Source: Holacanthus passer
Lineage: Eukaryota > Chordata > Actinopteri > Pomacanthidae
Length of the DNA: 64,000 nt
Direction: 5' to 3'
Assembly (NCBI GenBank): GCA_025331565.1
Contig: JAFREQ010000008.1
Coordinates: 2,852,001-2,916,000 of the forward strand
Position 1 is the stretch's first letter; every line of letters starts with the position of its first letter. The notes below the pieces were generated by a model that was not told where the DNA came from, did no database searches, and saw nothing but the letters and a program-made list of their open reading frames with translations. Shown here one piece after another: positions 25,601 to 39,170 of the stretch. A program made the position numbers and the translations under genes.

Positions 25601-27381
25601 TTCTGACCCTGCTGCTGTTGGGGAAGTCGTCTAGTTCATCACAAACTGTGGTGTCATTGCTGTTGCACTTATGTTTTAGTCTTCCAAGTAAATTATCTTT
25701 TTTTTCATAAATGAGGGGATTTGATGCGTTTTCTTAAGTTGTTTGTCCAACTGATTGTGTTTCTGGGTGGCGGCACATGACAAATAAGTACAAATCTCAC
25801 CTCCAATTTGAATATTGCCAAGAGACGGTGCATTTGAGTGTGAAATTAACAACTTTCCAAACTTTTTTTTTTTATTAGATGCACAAACTTATTTTGTGAG
25901 TTTTGGCAAACCCACTAGAAAGTCACCTTGCTACATTGATTGCTTTGTTCACATTGGCTCAGTCGACGCTATCAACTCCCGGCCTTCCTTCTCCCGCTCT
26001 AACTTGGCACATATATTAGGTTCATTGTAATAATATGTTACTTCCTGCTGTCACGTACGTTTGCATATGTTTTGCTTACATTCTTGTTTGAATTAGCCAG
26101 TTACCGGTGCTGTTAGTGTGAAATTACAAAACGATGATAATTTTGCAGGGGAGAGCAGAATTAAAGTCCATTTATGTTTATATCCATTATATTTTGACTT
26201 TATATGTTGAAAATATACACTGAAATTAGCAAAAGAAAAAAACCAAGAAAATGACAAAGAAAAACAATAGAAACACAGCAATTGAAAATGCATTTGGAAA
26301 AATGGCAATTCAACATGTTATTTATCATCAACTGGCACTTTTTTGTCCATTGTATTCAACTCGGCCGATGTCACTTCCACTCGCATTTGCAATGGTCGGC
26401 TACCTTCACTGTGTCAACAAGTAAATCTTCTCATTGCTTGCCATTAATAAACATTGAATATTACTGTGAGGGAAGAGGGGAGTATACTGCACTATTGCAT
26501 TAAAGAAAGACAAAAACATGAATGCTCGCATGTTGGTAGCTGTTTCCTAACATGCAGCCACATTACTAGAGCAAGTAGTGAAAAATTGCATTTTCCTATA
26601 AAATGCACTTTGCCTGGCCCTGCTGTATTTCTGCACCTTGCTCATCATGCATGGTGCAAAGGTAGAGGGAAGGCTACAACACAATGGGAGGTGGAGCAGG
26701 GTGAGATATTATTTTGGTCTTTGACATGTCAAGAACATGGTGACTATCATCTTCCTCCTACCAAACTCTGTCACAGAGCTATATTGCTCCTATCTCATTA
26801 ATATTTGATATTCTATCTGTCAATCACACATTAAATGGGAGAAGGAAGCACTTTTCCTGTGATGTAATGCTAAGTGTGTCTTTAGTGTCATAAGTGCTTT
26901 CATAGTCAGTGGGTGAGTGACAGTGACCTTGCCATAGCAGAGACAAGTGAAACACCAGGCAGAATGAGAATGTCCATCACAGGCTAATGAGTGAAGGGCA
27001 GATGAAGAGTGTGAGGGAGAGTAATGATGGATAAATGCACTGAATCATTGGGAACATAGTTAGGACCTACTCGAGCTGGAGACACATTATTTTTCCTATA
27101 ATCAAGGACATTTATTTACCGCCGACACATATAGTAAGTGAGGAAACAAAATTTTCAAGTCTTACAAAGTTGCTGTTGTGTTGTTGACTAAGTCTGAGAC
27201 ACGGCTGACACAGTTCAACCTGTTTATTTCTGGAGCAGTTATATAACTTGTTTTAACAGAGGAAAAGAGCCAAAAGAAATAACATGGTGAGATATTAAAA
27301 ACATTTGTTGACCTTTTTTTTTAAGATGAAGCTTGTTGACATCAGTGCACACCAACTCTGGAGAAGTGTTGTGGTTCTAAA
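19643..27381. other. Long low-repeat non-coding region
   Basis: About 7.7 kb without recognisable transposon protein or ends. T-runs lie at about 23828-23845 and 25863-25872, and a short CA tract at 21838-21856. The blocks 19880-20160 and 20800-21190 are repeat-free and hold composite homeodomain-type sites, including TGATTGAT at 20885-20892. Frames up to 160 codons (23369-23851) contain no domain I recognise and one ends in an F-run made by poly-T. The low repeat density contrasts with the ends of the window and would fit a regulatory desert, which is an inference. Confidence 0.45.
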
Positions 27382-27700
27382 TACAACCCCAGTTCCAAAA
27401 AAAAAGTTGGGACACTGTAAAATGTCAAAACAGAATTTGATGGTTTGCAAATGATAAAGCTTATATTTAATTGAACATAGTGCAAAGACAACATATCACA
27501 AGTTGAAACGGGAAAAAAAAATGTTTTATGAAAAAAATATGCTCAATTTGATAAAAGCAACACATATTTTTAAAACGTTGGGACAGAGAGAACAAAACAC
27601 AAAAGTTAAAAAAGGAAAAGTTGTTTAATGCTAAAAAAAACAAAAAAAAACACCTGGAGCAACATCTCACATCTAATTAGATCAATTTGCAACAGGCTGA
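27382..27700 (+). mobile_element. Tc1/mariner-like element, 5' end fragment
   Basis: Starts at a TA with CAACCCCAGTTCC, an A-run and AGTTGGGACACTG, the typical terminal repeat of a fish Tc1-like family. The next blocks follow the family order: AATTTGATGGTTTGCAAATG, TTAATTGAACATAGTGCAAA, GACAACATATCAC, an inner AACGTTGGGACAGAGA, and a leader ending in CACCTGGAGCAACATCTCAC and TTGCAACAGGCTGAGAG. The transposase and the 3' end are missing; the sequence changes abruptly to an L2-type LINE near 27700. The same blocks recur at 52319 and, inverted, at 59895. Confidence 0.85.
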
Positions 27701-27704
27701 GAGA

Positions 27705-28537
27705 AGCTGCCTTGCTCCTTGCTTTCTTTGGGTATTATCATCAGAGAACATAAACTTAATTTCCTCAGCTATGTTGATGACACACAGCTGTATATTGTAT
27801 ATTTCATTGTACCCAAGTGATGATCAAACCCTTTTTAACAACTGGTTTGGCTGCAGTAAACAAATGGGTGCAGACCAATTTTCTTATTAAATGGTGAAGA
27901 AATGTTATTAGTTGGTCCACAAACAAAAAGAGCTTGTTTGGCCCCAAAGGTTAAATCTGAATTCAAGAGCCTGGTAATGATCGTAGACTCAGACTTACTT
28001 TTGTATCCCACATAAAGAAGGTGACCAAAGCAGCTTTCTTTCATTTAAAATAATATTGCAAAGATATGGTCGTTCAACAAGATGCCAAAAAACTGCATAT
28101 GTTCAGTATATCGGACAACTGTAATGCTCTTTTCACCGGTCGTCCAAAATAATCCATTGATAAACTACAATTAATTCAGCACTGTGCTGCCAGGCCTTTA
28201 ACTGAACAACAGACAGACAGCATATCACCCTGGTTTTAGTTAACCTGAACTGACTCCAAGTATCTTTTAGGATTGATTTTAAAGTTCTATTACTTCTTTA
28301 CAAGGCTCTTAATGGTTTGGGACCAGCCTACAACACTAAGTCTTTTTCGTTTTATAATCCTTCAAGGCCTCTTAGATCCTCTGCTGTCGTTTTTTTAAAA
28401 ATACAAACTATCCCACAAATAAGAAAATCGGCAGCTCAGCCCTTTGTTGACTACGAGCCAAAGCTCCCTACCGAGGCTATAATATTTATGTGTATGTATG
28501 AAAGGTACTATATAAATAAAGTTTTGGGTTTTTTTTA
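27705..28537 (+). pseudogene. L2-type LINE, 3' half with reverse-transcriptase remnant
   Basis: The plus strand carries the C-terminal half of an L2/CR1-like reverse transcriptase broken by frameshifts. The catalytic motif reads YVDDTQLYI (YVDD at 27770-27781). It is followed in order by VNKWVQTNFLI, matching the family block WMTSNFLLLN, then a V-GP string, DSDL, AAFFHLK, the DNCNALFTG region (family DYCNALLSG), NYN-LIQHCAARPL, and near the end FRIDFKVLLLLYKALNGLGP. The last 40 bases read GGTACTATATAAATAAAGTTTTG, close to the usual L2 tail. The 5' part is absent, as expected from target-primed reverse transcription. Many stops make it dead. It abuts the Tc1 fragment ending near 27700. Confidence 0.85.
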
Positions 28538-28735
28538 GTATGTATGTGTTATTGAATTGAATTCATTGACTGTTCACCCTTAGTAAATGACTTATACTTA
28601 CTTTTACTGTTAGATCAAACTGATTCTAAAACAACTATACAACGACTGAAAATAAAGACAACTTACTGTATTTACCATCAAACACTGATCTCAAATCAGA
28701 ATTGTTAATAGTGCATCATCTATTATCCTGTGCAT
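28538..28735. other. AT-rich spacer
   Basis: No recognisable feature between the LINE tail and the TATAA tract. Confidence 0.5.
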
Positions 28736-28784
28736 GTATGTTATAATATAACCATATAATATAATATAATATATAATAAACCAT
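28736..28784. repeat. (TATAA)n-like low-complexity tract
   Basis: Repeated ATAATATAA units with small interruptions. Confidence 0.8.
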
Positions 28785-29900
28785 CATGACATATTAATCA
28801 ATGTAAATTTCTGTCTCGAGCAAATATTTTAAACATGTATTTTCTCCGACTAGGTTTCCATATTCGGTCTCTCGTTGCATTTTCTCTGTACAGCATCAAC
28901 CCTCAGAGATCTCAGAGAGATGAATGGAGTCTCTCACTCCAAAGAAACATCAGCATCAGCACAGCAGGTATAGGGACCGCCACGGGGCACAGACTGACAA
29001 GAGAAACAAGCCCCAGAGCTTGTGGGATAAAAGAGAATGAGAATTAATGAGCAGGTAGCTGGCTTTCCTGCAAATACTGAGCTCACACAAGTTGTGTGTT
29101 TTGTTTGTGCAGCCCAGCCCTCGCTGCCGCACGAAGAGAAGCCTGAGAATGACTGAGGAGGTTCACGGGTTGACTTGTAAACAAAGTCAAATCTAGTGCT
29201 TCCATGCTGGATTTTTCTAAAAAACTAACTGAAAACTGAAAAGGAAATGCACAGCATGCACTTGGAATTCATTTCTTGCACTAGGGCAAAAAAAAAATAA
29301 AACCCATTATGTGTTGTCTTTTATAATTAATAGTAACTCAGCATCATATTTGTTCAGCCTTGAATGGCAGGCCGATCTCATTTCCACTGGGCTCTGCATA
29401 GCCTCACTTGGTGTTTTTCCAAAAAATGAAATGATGTTCAACTCCAGCCATATGTCATCCTATCTTTTGGAAAACAAGGAGGCTATAAATGACTGGAAAC
29501 AGTGGCAGAAGAAAAAAAAAAATGAAGGGGCTCTGTAATTATGCCTGGAGATTCCAGTACGCTTGAAGATAATTACATAATTAATCCTCCATCGCTGTCA
29601 AGTGAGCTCTGCCTGCCTCTCTCTGTCACTGCCGTACACTTCCAAGACCGTTTTCAAAAAGACATTAGCTCTGCATGAAAATGAAATATACAGACCTTTC
29701 ATTCATTTTTACTGTATGAGTACACAGCGTTGGCACAGTGAGGATGCAGAGACACAAAAAATGCAGGGTTGTGGCAAAAAAGTTCAAACTTGCTGCACTT
29801 TTGCCGCAGTGCAAAAAAACAGTGTTGCCCAGCAGCTGCTGCATTGGTCAATTAAACACATGCATGCAATTCATTTGTAGATTACTTGAAGACATAACAC
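28785..29900. other. Non-coding DNA
   Basis: Short frames only (under 95 codons), no repeat ends. The stretch 29570-29640 is less AT-biased. Nothing recognised. Confidence 0.5.
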
Positions 29901-29940
29901 AGATAGATAAACTATCTATCTATCTATCTATCTATCTATC
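29901..29940. repeat. GATA / TATC tetranucleotide microsatellite
   Basis: AGATAGATA at 29901-29909 faces a run of seven TATC units at 29912-29940, so the two form a short foldback. Unlike the GATA tract at 35469 it is not attached to a recognisable LINE. Confidence 0.9.
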
Positions 29941-32900
29941 GCATTAGAGGTTTCATGCATCCAGGCAGAAATACTTTTCTAAGTTTAGAAAAATAAATTA
30001 AAATGTTCTGCACATAAACACAGACTCAGCTGTAAAAATGTAATAAGACAAATTGCGCTACTTAATGTGCAATCCTGCTGAGGCAGTTTTCCAAAGACAT
30101 TTTATGAAGATACTTTTAAGGAACCTCAGCAGAGAGTTGTCATTCCCTCGTAGTTGAAGTTGCACACAGAGGAAATGAATTTGTATCGTAATGGACAATA
30201 TCATCTGCACAAGAGAGAGAAGAGAACTTTTATTCGCTGTAACCATCACAGCAAATAAAGTTCTCTTCTTACAACCTTTAACGAGGGCATGTTTTTGAGA
30301 GAAGTGTTTCAGTGATCTATGTTAGATTGGCTCCAGCAGTTAAATGTCAAAGGAATTACAACGGTGAAGGATCGGGTACGAAAATCAGTTGCTAAATTAT
30401 AAAAAAAAAAAAATAAAAAAATGAGATGCTGCTGAATTCTAGCTTCATCCTCTCAGCATTGAAGCCCTTTGATTGTGTTTACCTGGTATTTAAAAAGAGT
30501 TGAAGTAAGTTTAGGTGAAAGAAAGGCATCAAGCTTTCCAATTCTTTCTTTGATATCTTTCATTGTGACCTTACTCTGTTTCACCTGTCACTTTGTTCCA
30601 CTTAGTTATTAACTTTAAGTTGTTATTGACCTGTTTATGGTTCTCAAAGCAACAACCTGGGGGCTGTAGAGGCGTTGCAGGGGGACACATTGGTGAAATA
30701 AAAAATGTTAAATGTAATATATAGTTGAATTAATCTGTGGGTGTTTTCATGCCAGCAAAGTTTTCAACAATCAGGTGAGCAAAATGTTCTTCAGATATTT
30801 TTCATTCTGAACCTTGGGAATTTAATACTGTGATAAAAATTTAACTTGCATCATGCTGTTATTTCAGTGAAATTATGTTCAGTCTGGTTCACTTTGTTGC
30901 TAATTTCTCCAATATTATACTTTTTGGTTCAGCTTTTGCTCAAAAGTTTGAGTCAGACTGGTTTGACTGGCCCGAGACAAAAAATGTGCCATTGATATAA
31001 GTAATTTTTTTTCAGCTATAATAAATTATTTTTTTAATAACACAGATGCAACTTGTGATGTACTCATAACGTCACATCATGATACTCATGACAATATGTA
31101 GACCAGTTCATCAGGACAAAAAAATGCATGTGGGCAGAGCAAGTGTGAGAAAAGTGGTCCATTGTTGATGAAGTGATGTTCAGGAACATGAATATGAATA
31201 TGAACTTCACTGATTTCACACATGGGCTTGGAGTTTATGACACAAACCTGTGATAAAAACTAGGGTTGTAGATTTTGAAAGCTTTTACAAAGCACAGAGA
31301 GTCTAACAAAAACAGTCAGTTGGTTGCAACATAGGAAATGTTGGATCCATTGTTTTGACCCATACTTGAGATTGTAAGTCAGCATGGCTGCTTCTCCATT
31401 GTGTTGCTGTCACCTGCCAGTGTTTTTGCAGATTCCTGTGATTAAACCATGATCACGTTTTAATTAAGAGTAATTAATTAAGTCTTCTTTTCCAATATTG
31501 TGCCTTAGCAAACTTAGATAAAACCTTCTGACCTCTGCAGAACACACATTGTAAAAAAAGGGATTGATTTAGTCAGTGAGTATTTGTACATTAGACAGCA
31601 GTTAAGTGTTGTATTTAATAGTGGTGATGTTTTGGATAATTCATATTATCATTGGTAAGAAGTGAATATATTTGGACTTGGTGATATATGTGAGTTTTAG
31701 GACACAGATCCTAAGTTGCAGTTCTGCTGTACATAAAATTTTTTTTAAAAAAACAGGAATGTGGTCTTTAACCTGAATCAGATTGTATCACTTGAAAGTT
31801 TAAAGAACTACTTATTGTTTCCACAGTGGGACAAAAGTATCGTGTGTAATACGTATGTTAAAGACACATCCTGGGGCCTGAGGTGCTTCGCTACCTGGAG
31901 ATGGCATCAACATGTTGATCGCACCATGAGCGTGCACCAATCAAAACCGTGTCACATTTCTGCACTTTTGTCAGCATCTATTAACACCGCACAGTGTGGG
32001 GAGGCTGGTGACATCGCAGTGTCATCCAAAAAGCATTTGATTACACAGTGATTACCAGAACAATCATCTTATATTACCCAAAAACTGAAAGGGCACCCCT
32101 CAGTGTGACAGAGCAAAACTGTTTGAACACAAAACAACTGTGACTGAATTCAAGCATTTGTCATCTGTTTAATAGAATCATTATTAAGATATAAATAAAG
32201 CTCATATCAACATGGTGTAATTATACTAATGTCAACCCTGATCAGAACCAAACATACTTTTAGAGCCTTCATCTCAGATATACTAGTCAATAAGCAACAC
32301 TGTGACATTATGCCTGAGCTGAAAACTCACGAGGGCTCTTTCCATGATCCACAGACGCAGAGAAATCCAGAATAAGGACCATAAAAGTGTTGATCCAAGT
32401 CATGCTATGCATCACGGTGCTGGATGGCTGTCAGAGTGAACCTGAACCCTCGCCATCACTTGGATATTCAAAAAAAATTGGTTGAAATTACTCACTGAAA
32501 GGAAGGCAATCTTTTTAGCAAGCAAGTTAACTTTAGCAAGTTAAGTGTGAGGTGAAAAAAAAAACAACTGTTGATTAAAATTGTCATGTTATTTATACAA
32601 GTTCCAGCCACCAGCGGCAGCACTGATTACCCAGCAGCCCTCCTGTTGGGAGAAGAGGAAGAAATCATTTTTGATTTCAAATGGTTTGCATTAACTTTAA
32701 AGGGAAACTCTCAGTGAATCATGTTTTTTTTTGTTCCTCTTTACTCAGACCTCGTTGGCCTTTTTCTAAAGTTGGGTGCAATTGCTGTAATATAAATTTG
32801 CGCTCAACACGCAGGGATCATCAGCTAATCATTGCAGTATTGGTGACAGGGGGCGTAAGTGCAGTCCCCGTGCAGCGTGGTGCGATGTGGCTTTGCAGCT

Positions 32901-35468
32901 GGAGCACGAGGAATACATTATTTGTGGGAGGAATACAATATCAGCAGGTGGAGACAGGGTAACTTCAATAATGTCAAATCATATCAGCTGCTCTTATCCT
33001 ACTTAAATGCAGCAGACAGTTTAATCTGCCACGGAGGAGAGTCCAGGATGGCCTCTCTCATAAAAAGTGTGCAAGTAGCAAAAAAATAACCCTCTATATA
33101 TTCATGTGTAGCAGCACATGTACGGTATGAATTGAAGTACAAATTTTAAAAAAGAGTTAAACATTTACATTTCAGGAGCCTCTATATATATATGCACCAA
33201 TAGGCATCACATTGTATATTAATAGTGGCAGCCCACTGTAATAATCCTGCTAACAGACATAAAAGCCCAGCATTATTTTATTATCCAGGTTTAAAGCATA
33301 TCTGTAGATGTCTATGTGCACTCCACCAACTAAAACACCAACTTTGTGTTCATGCCAGAATTGCACCACACTATCTAATCTGCATGAAACACAAGCTCAG
33401 CTGCCCCTTCCTTGGCCAGAGCTTTGCAAAGGTGGCCATGAAATGAGTGTGTGAACTGTCACACAACTGCATCGACTGTTAGGTTTCCATCCAAATGCAG
33501 CACAAATTACACCTGAATTTTGAGAAGAATCTTCAAATGAAAATGCTAATGAATGCTCATTTTTGTCAAACCATCATGGAATTATTAAAATGTTCTTTGT
33601 CAGTATACACAGCTGGTGCCACTGCCGAAGAAGAGGGCACGAAAAAAAGATGTAATTAATTCAAAAGATGAAAATCACTGTAGAAAATACTGAAAATACG
33701 TCTACTTTTCTTTCATGTATTGATTTGTATTGAAACATTAGTCTCTTCATCGCTCCACTCAGATCTCATGTTTTCATCTCTTCAGTGGAGATTTAAGTCA
33801 CATGCCTCATGCACGTCATGATTTACTTGCCTGTTTCCATTGCACTTTGTCCCATTTTGCTTTTATCCATCAATATCAAATTTGTGGTGTTTTCTCTTTT
33901 TTAAACTTGAAATAGGCATCAAAAGTGGTGGATGGAAACCAGCTTATTGTCTCTGATACATAATCACACTCTCTATCTCAATCACCATCTCCTCGTCTGA
34001 TACTGTGATGGAGCTCACAGGATTCAGGTCAGTTATCCTCTTTGGACCCAGCACTTTGTAGCTTTAGACAGGAAGATGCCTTGACATGATTTGACCATCA
34101 GGGTCTACATCAGTCTCTACCACACCTGCTTCACTTTGTTCACCGTGTTATTTATTAACAATCCTGCCAGACAGAAACAGTTCACATGCTAAGTTATATA
34201 TATATAAAGTCAGGCCATTAAAAGGTAACGTTGATAATGTTACTGTACCTGTTGAATTATATCAGCAAGAGGTGGTCGTCATAAGCAAAAATAGCCAATC
34301 CAATCCAATTTTTAATTAGAAAAAAAATGTCTTTTCCAGCTGATATTGTGTTTCTGATCATTTGTATTTTCAATATGTCTGTAGCCAAGTGAATAGATGA
34401 AAAGTGAGCCTGTATCGCAGCACACAGTAAGTAAGTGGAAAAAAAAAACAGAAATGCGTTATATCCTTAACTAAGTCTCATTCCATGAAAGCTTCCATGA
34501 ACTTTTTGTAACCAAAACTCAGCGGAGAAAAGCTAGTTTAATTTGCACAGTGTAAAAATTTTTAAAAAGGCATAATGACAAATGTGAGCTCCAAATAAAT
34601 AATGTTGTTATAAATGACTTCATTCTGGATCCAACTCCACTGATCAATGACATGTACCATCTGTGGTCATGCACACGTTCCTTTTATAAATGTGTTAACG
34701 TGCTGATGAGTGATGGCTTGTGCAGAATGTCCTGTGCATTATTTTGGTGTCCTTCCCTTCTTCTCTTCATCCATCTTCTCTTTAACCTGATTGAGGATAT
34801 GAGAGTAAAGACTGTGTTTTTCTTTTGATTTGTGACCGTGTTCAAGGCCCCAGAGACTGCAATTACACACAAAGTATCTTGATTTTTTTTTCTCCTCTGA
34901 TAATGTGAGTGAAACGAGTAATCTGTCCTGACATAATGACATAATGCTAACGCAGTGCAGCGCTGTCTGTGGTATAATGATTGGCACGTGCCTATGAGTC
35001 CCAGTCCGGCTGTTAGCTGAGCTTCTCCTCATGGCCAGCTGTGCGGATGGATGTCCGGGGGGCATTCAGAGACTCTGCCCTTGTTTATGTATTCATGTCA
35101 AAGTCATTTAGCCCTTCTGATGATGAATAGATGGAAATGGATTTTACGGTAGGCTGAGTCAAGAGAAATGAGAAGAATATCAAAAATACATGACTGAAAA
35201 TTTCAGTAAAATGAATTTTTGAAGGTGACGTTATGATCTGCCCGAAGCATGTTATTACTAGACCAGCAGATATTCAATATTGAAGTATAGTGAGTTTCAT
35301 ATAAGTGGGGCAGATCTACGTGCTTCTATATATTTCATGATGCATTTTATTATTTAATTATTATCAAGTCAGTACATGTGCTCTAAATCCTGCATTGCTG
35401 CTCCATTCATTACTTTGCAAGGGTTGTGTGAGCTTCATTTTGAGCATCTGCTTCACATGTTTGTGACA
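29941..35468. other. Non-coding DNA, about 5.5 kb
   Basis: A-runs near 30401-30420; T/A foldbacks near 31738-31755. A stretch at 30639-30700 (GGTTCTCAAAG then CCTGGGGGCTGTAGAG) is weakly like a fish hAT-type repeat end, not enough to call. The block 32740-33060 is repeat-free and less AT-biased. Small TATATA tracts at 33184-33192 and 34198-34206. No gene recognised. Confidence 0.45.
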
Positions 35469-35800
35469 GATAGATAGATAGATAGATAGAAAGAGTGCAA
35501 AAACCTACATACAGTGCAACAAGCAAGTATCCAAAAAAACCTGATCTTATGAATAATAATATAGAGTAGAGGCAGATGTGATGTGCAAGATGAAGCAAAA
35601 TAAAGTGACCAGATCTAGTGCAAACAGATCAGAAACTATCAACAAACTACAGCATTGTGAGTCCAGTGTTTTCTCTGCCAGACTGAGCTGCAGAGTCAAA
35701 CAGTCTTATTGCTTGTGAAGTGTTGTGTGTCGCCGCCCTTACAGTCAAAGCTCTGATGATAACAGCATCGAAATGAGCGCAATGTCACATTAAGGGTCTT
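35469..35800 (-). pseudogene. LINE 3' end with GATA-type tail
   Basis: On the minus strand the region reads as the C-terminus and 3' end of a non-LTR retrotransposon. The peptide QAIRLFDSAAQSGRENTGLT (complement of about 35655-35730) closely resembles the end of a fish LINE ORF2 that usually reads AIRLFDTALPARDNTGL. It is followed by a stop at 35647-35649 and about 150 bp of untranslated tail ending in TATC units (35490 down to 35469 on this strand). A microsatellite-like tail is usual for several LINE clades. The clade is not certain. Everything upstream of about 35800 is lost or unrecognisable, so this is a 5'-truncated dead copy. Confidence 0.75.
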
Positions 35801-38800
35801 GAAAGTTCCCTCGGATATAAATGGCTTGACACTCCACCCAGGAAGGAGGATGCTTAATTTAAAGGATCCACTACTTTTTGAATCCAGGAGTCATACCCTC
35901 ATTTTTTTCCTTTTGCATAACTCATCCACAGCGGACGTGTCCCAGAGGCTCTCATTCTTCACTCTGCAATGAGGGCAATCCCTTAGTGACCACCTCTCTA
36001 AGCACTTTGTGACAGTCCCTGAAGGCTACAGTTCAGCTTCCAGTGAACATTTCAGTGCACATGCTGGAGCTGAGTTCAACTAAAGCTGCTGACCTCAGCT
36101 CTCTAACCTTCCCCATTAGCAGGCCAGGAATTTCTTTGCATTCACCGTGCAGCAGCTAGCTCCGGGGGTTGGTGCATAAATTTAGCGATGGTGGATGTTT
36201 GTTCTAATTAGATTTATGGGTAGGAAATGTTTCGAGAAGCAAGACAGCACTGTTTTATTATTAAGCTCGGAATCAGGTCAGATGAAAAGAGCAGCGATGA
36301 AATGCACTTTGATATTTATGAGCTCTGAAAGCGAAACAAGGTACCCAGCTGTAGAAACTGGGGTATACAGTCATTTTTCAGGATAGATAAAGAATTGTTT
36401 ACAAAACTCCCAGGATAAAGCCTATAGAACTGATTTATGACCGTGAATCCACGACATGTTAAGTCAAATGAGTCAAACCAGTGACTCTGACTCTGACAAC
36501 TAGTGAAAAAATAGCGTGGAAATACCCATTAATCACTATTATTTATACAATATTTAAATCCAGTTGATTCTTTTCTGCATTTTAATTAGATTTCCTCACA
36601 TCACTGTCATGAGATTGTTTTACTCATGTTGCTGTATAGGAAATATGAAACGGTCCGTTTACACAATCTTTCAAAAACTTCAACATGTCTTTTCCTTATC
36701 TGCTGCACCTTCTGTCCGGTAATAAATTCTCAGCGTGATCAGACGTCCTGATAGGTTGTAAACTCCTTAGGGAAACCTGTCATGCTCTGTTGCTTTTTGT
36801 GATACCGCGGTGAAAATAAAAGATCTACGGGAAACTTAAATTATTTCAGCAGCCGTCTCACTGTTTCATGTCACAGTTCTTATAGCTTATACTTAACTGG
36901 CCTTTATGATTGAATTCAGAATGAAGAAATTAAATGGAGGCCATGATGGACAAAACTCAACATTAGTTTATCCATCATAATATTCTAATAAACATTTCAT
37001 GTGTGTATATTACGCAGCACCGCTGAAGCAATCAAAACAAACAACATGTAATCAACTTATTTACACAAATTCACGCAATTTAATTTACCTTAGCATGAAA
37101 CACTAATAAGCTTTAGAAGTACTGCAGTTTTCACTTGGTTATTAAATCACCAAAAGTTATCATAGTTGTGGAGACGCTGTCATAAACAATTCATAAAAAA
37201 TGCTGTATAACTTCTAATTTCTTCATAACACAATGTAAGTGCACGCAGTGTGATTCGCTGTGGTGAACTGAAATAGAATTACAAGAGTCCCACCTGGCTG
37301 TGAGACTCAGAGGAGTCAGCTAATTGGATAAACCAAACACTACAATTGAGTCTTGCAATGTGACCTCGTACAGTCTACGGCACATCCATTTAGATTCCAT
37401 CTGCTCCGAATTAAGGATGTGCGCATTCTCATTTCTGTCCCCGCTGCTCCAAGCAAAACAACCACTGTTGATCAGAATCACATAAGCGCTGCCAACTGCC
37501 TGCATGAGATGAAAACAGCTGCCAGGGAGTTGCAGGTGGAAACAAACTACATTACGGAGTTTCAGATATCAACTATTAATATTGAGCTTTAGAGACCCCC
37601 CCTCCGATGAAAGTCACGTTTTTAAACGTGTTAACGGTGTGTCCATGATGTTATTTAAAAGCTACAAGACATAATAAGCAGCCTTGGACCTGCAGTGAAC
37701 CAATTACAGTCTCAGAGTTTCATAGTGACATACCTGGGAACCAATCCCATCAACTTGCAGGGTGTCGCTTTCCGATGGGTATCAGAGGAGAAGCAAGGTG
37801 TAACTGTGTATCGGTATTTTGCATGTTAAGTTTCACTATTTTCAAGACGATGGCAGAGACGTGTTCTGTTGTAAACTTGCAAAAGGAGAAATGGTTCATG
37901 TTTTACCAAAGGATCTGAAAATACAAAAGCAAAACTTATGTCTAACTTCTCACATTCCCAACACAAAGTATCTTTGACTAAAGGTACGGTGATTTACTGC
38001 AACTGTATGAAAAATGCACTATTTATACTACTTATACTACTTACTTTGGCAGAAATATTGCACAGTTTTGTGTTTAGCATAAGTCGCTCTTCATCAGACA
38101 TGTGACTACAGGTCAACAGAGCAGCCAACCACAACATCTGTTTGATGCAAGTGATCGTATCTCAGTCCAACTGAGAGCGTCACACTCTTGACTTTACTAC
38201 CAGAATTGAGTTTCTTTTTCTTGCAAGCGAGTGCACAAAGCCTTATTAGCATTACAGTATGAATTATGAATGACCACAGAGCTCTATTTAAAGGCTTATG
38301 CTATTCGTGTACTGTATTATTAAACAGAAAACTGTTTTGCATGCCAAGCTGGAGCAGGGGAGTTGCTGATTGCTTCAAGTCTCACCATTATCTTGGACGG
38401 TGTATGCTGTGAGTTTTTCTGAAATATTTACTGTATTTACTGAGTGTATACTGATTTTCAGCTTGTGCAAAGAAGAGGGCTGACCTTCGTATCATATGGC
38501 TGGTTTACTTTTACGACGTTATTGAGGTAGACTGAACGTGGACGGCGTGCAAACATACTGTAGGTCTGCAGAACACCAAATGTTCATTTCACATAACTTA
38601 CGAAATGTAGGTTTGAGGGTGTATCAGACAGTACTCTTTTCCTGAGGCCAACACATGAACAAGTTTCAGACCAGGCTCTTTAGTTTATTAGTTTTGTCCT
38701 TCTGAGTACACTTAAGGCTTCGAGCCCAATTAGGCACATTTGCTAGTTTCCCAGCCTTGTTGCCAGATCGTTGGAGTCATTTTTCATGCCTATACAAACA

Positions 38801-39170
38801 AAAAAGGACATGTTCGTTCATAAACTGTACTTACATTCTACAAATTACTTGACATTAAATTTAATTAGAGGAACAGGGGCTCTCCCAAGGACATCTGAAG
38901 GCAATGCTCAGATAGGCCAGTATCACTTTAATAAACCGTTGACTGAGCCAACAGAGATACCTGCGCACTCACTTATGTTAAGAGCCCAGGAAATTATTTA
39001 ACCTGAGTGAAAGTAGAGAGAGAATTTTTGGGATTCCTGGTATAAACAGTCCCTCTCAATTGCTTGTCTCGGCAATTAGGCTAAAAGGCACTTGGGAAAT
39101 TTTAAGTGTGCCTGGATTTTTTTTCACGTTGGCTTTGATATATCAGGCTCTTTAAATACATCTGAGGACC
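35801..39170. other. Non-coding DNA
   Basis: No transposon or gene recognised. A short perfect hairpin CACGTTT..AAACGTG lies at about 37615-37630, next to a C7 run. Blocks at 36000-36180 and 38860-39000 are repeat-free. Open frames are under 80 codons. Confidence 0.45.

Noticed and set aside
30639..30700. GGTTCTCAAAG..CCTGGGGGCTGTAGAG as a hAT-type repeat end
   Set aside because: Only a loose likeness to the common GGTTCTCAA..CTGGGGG repeat; no second end and too diverged.
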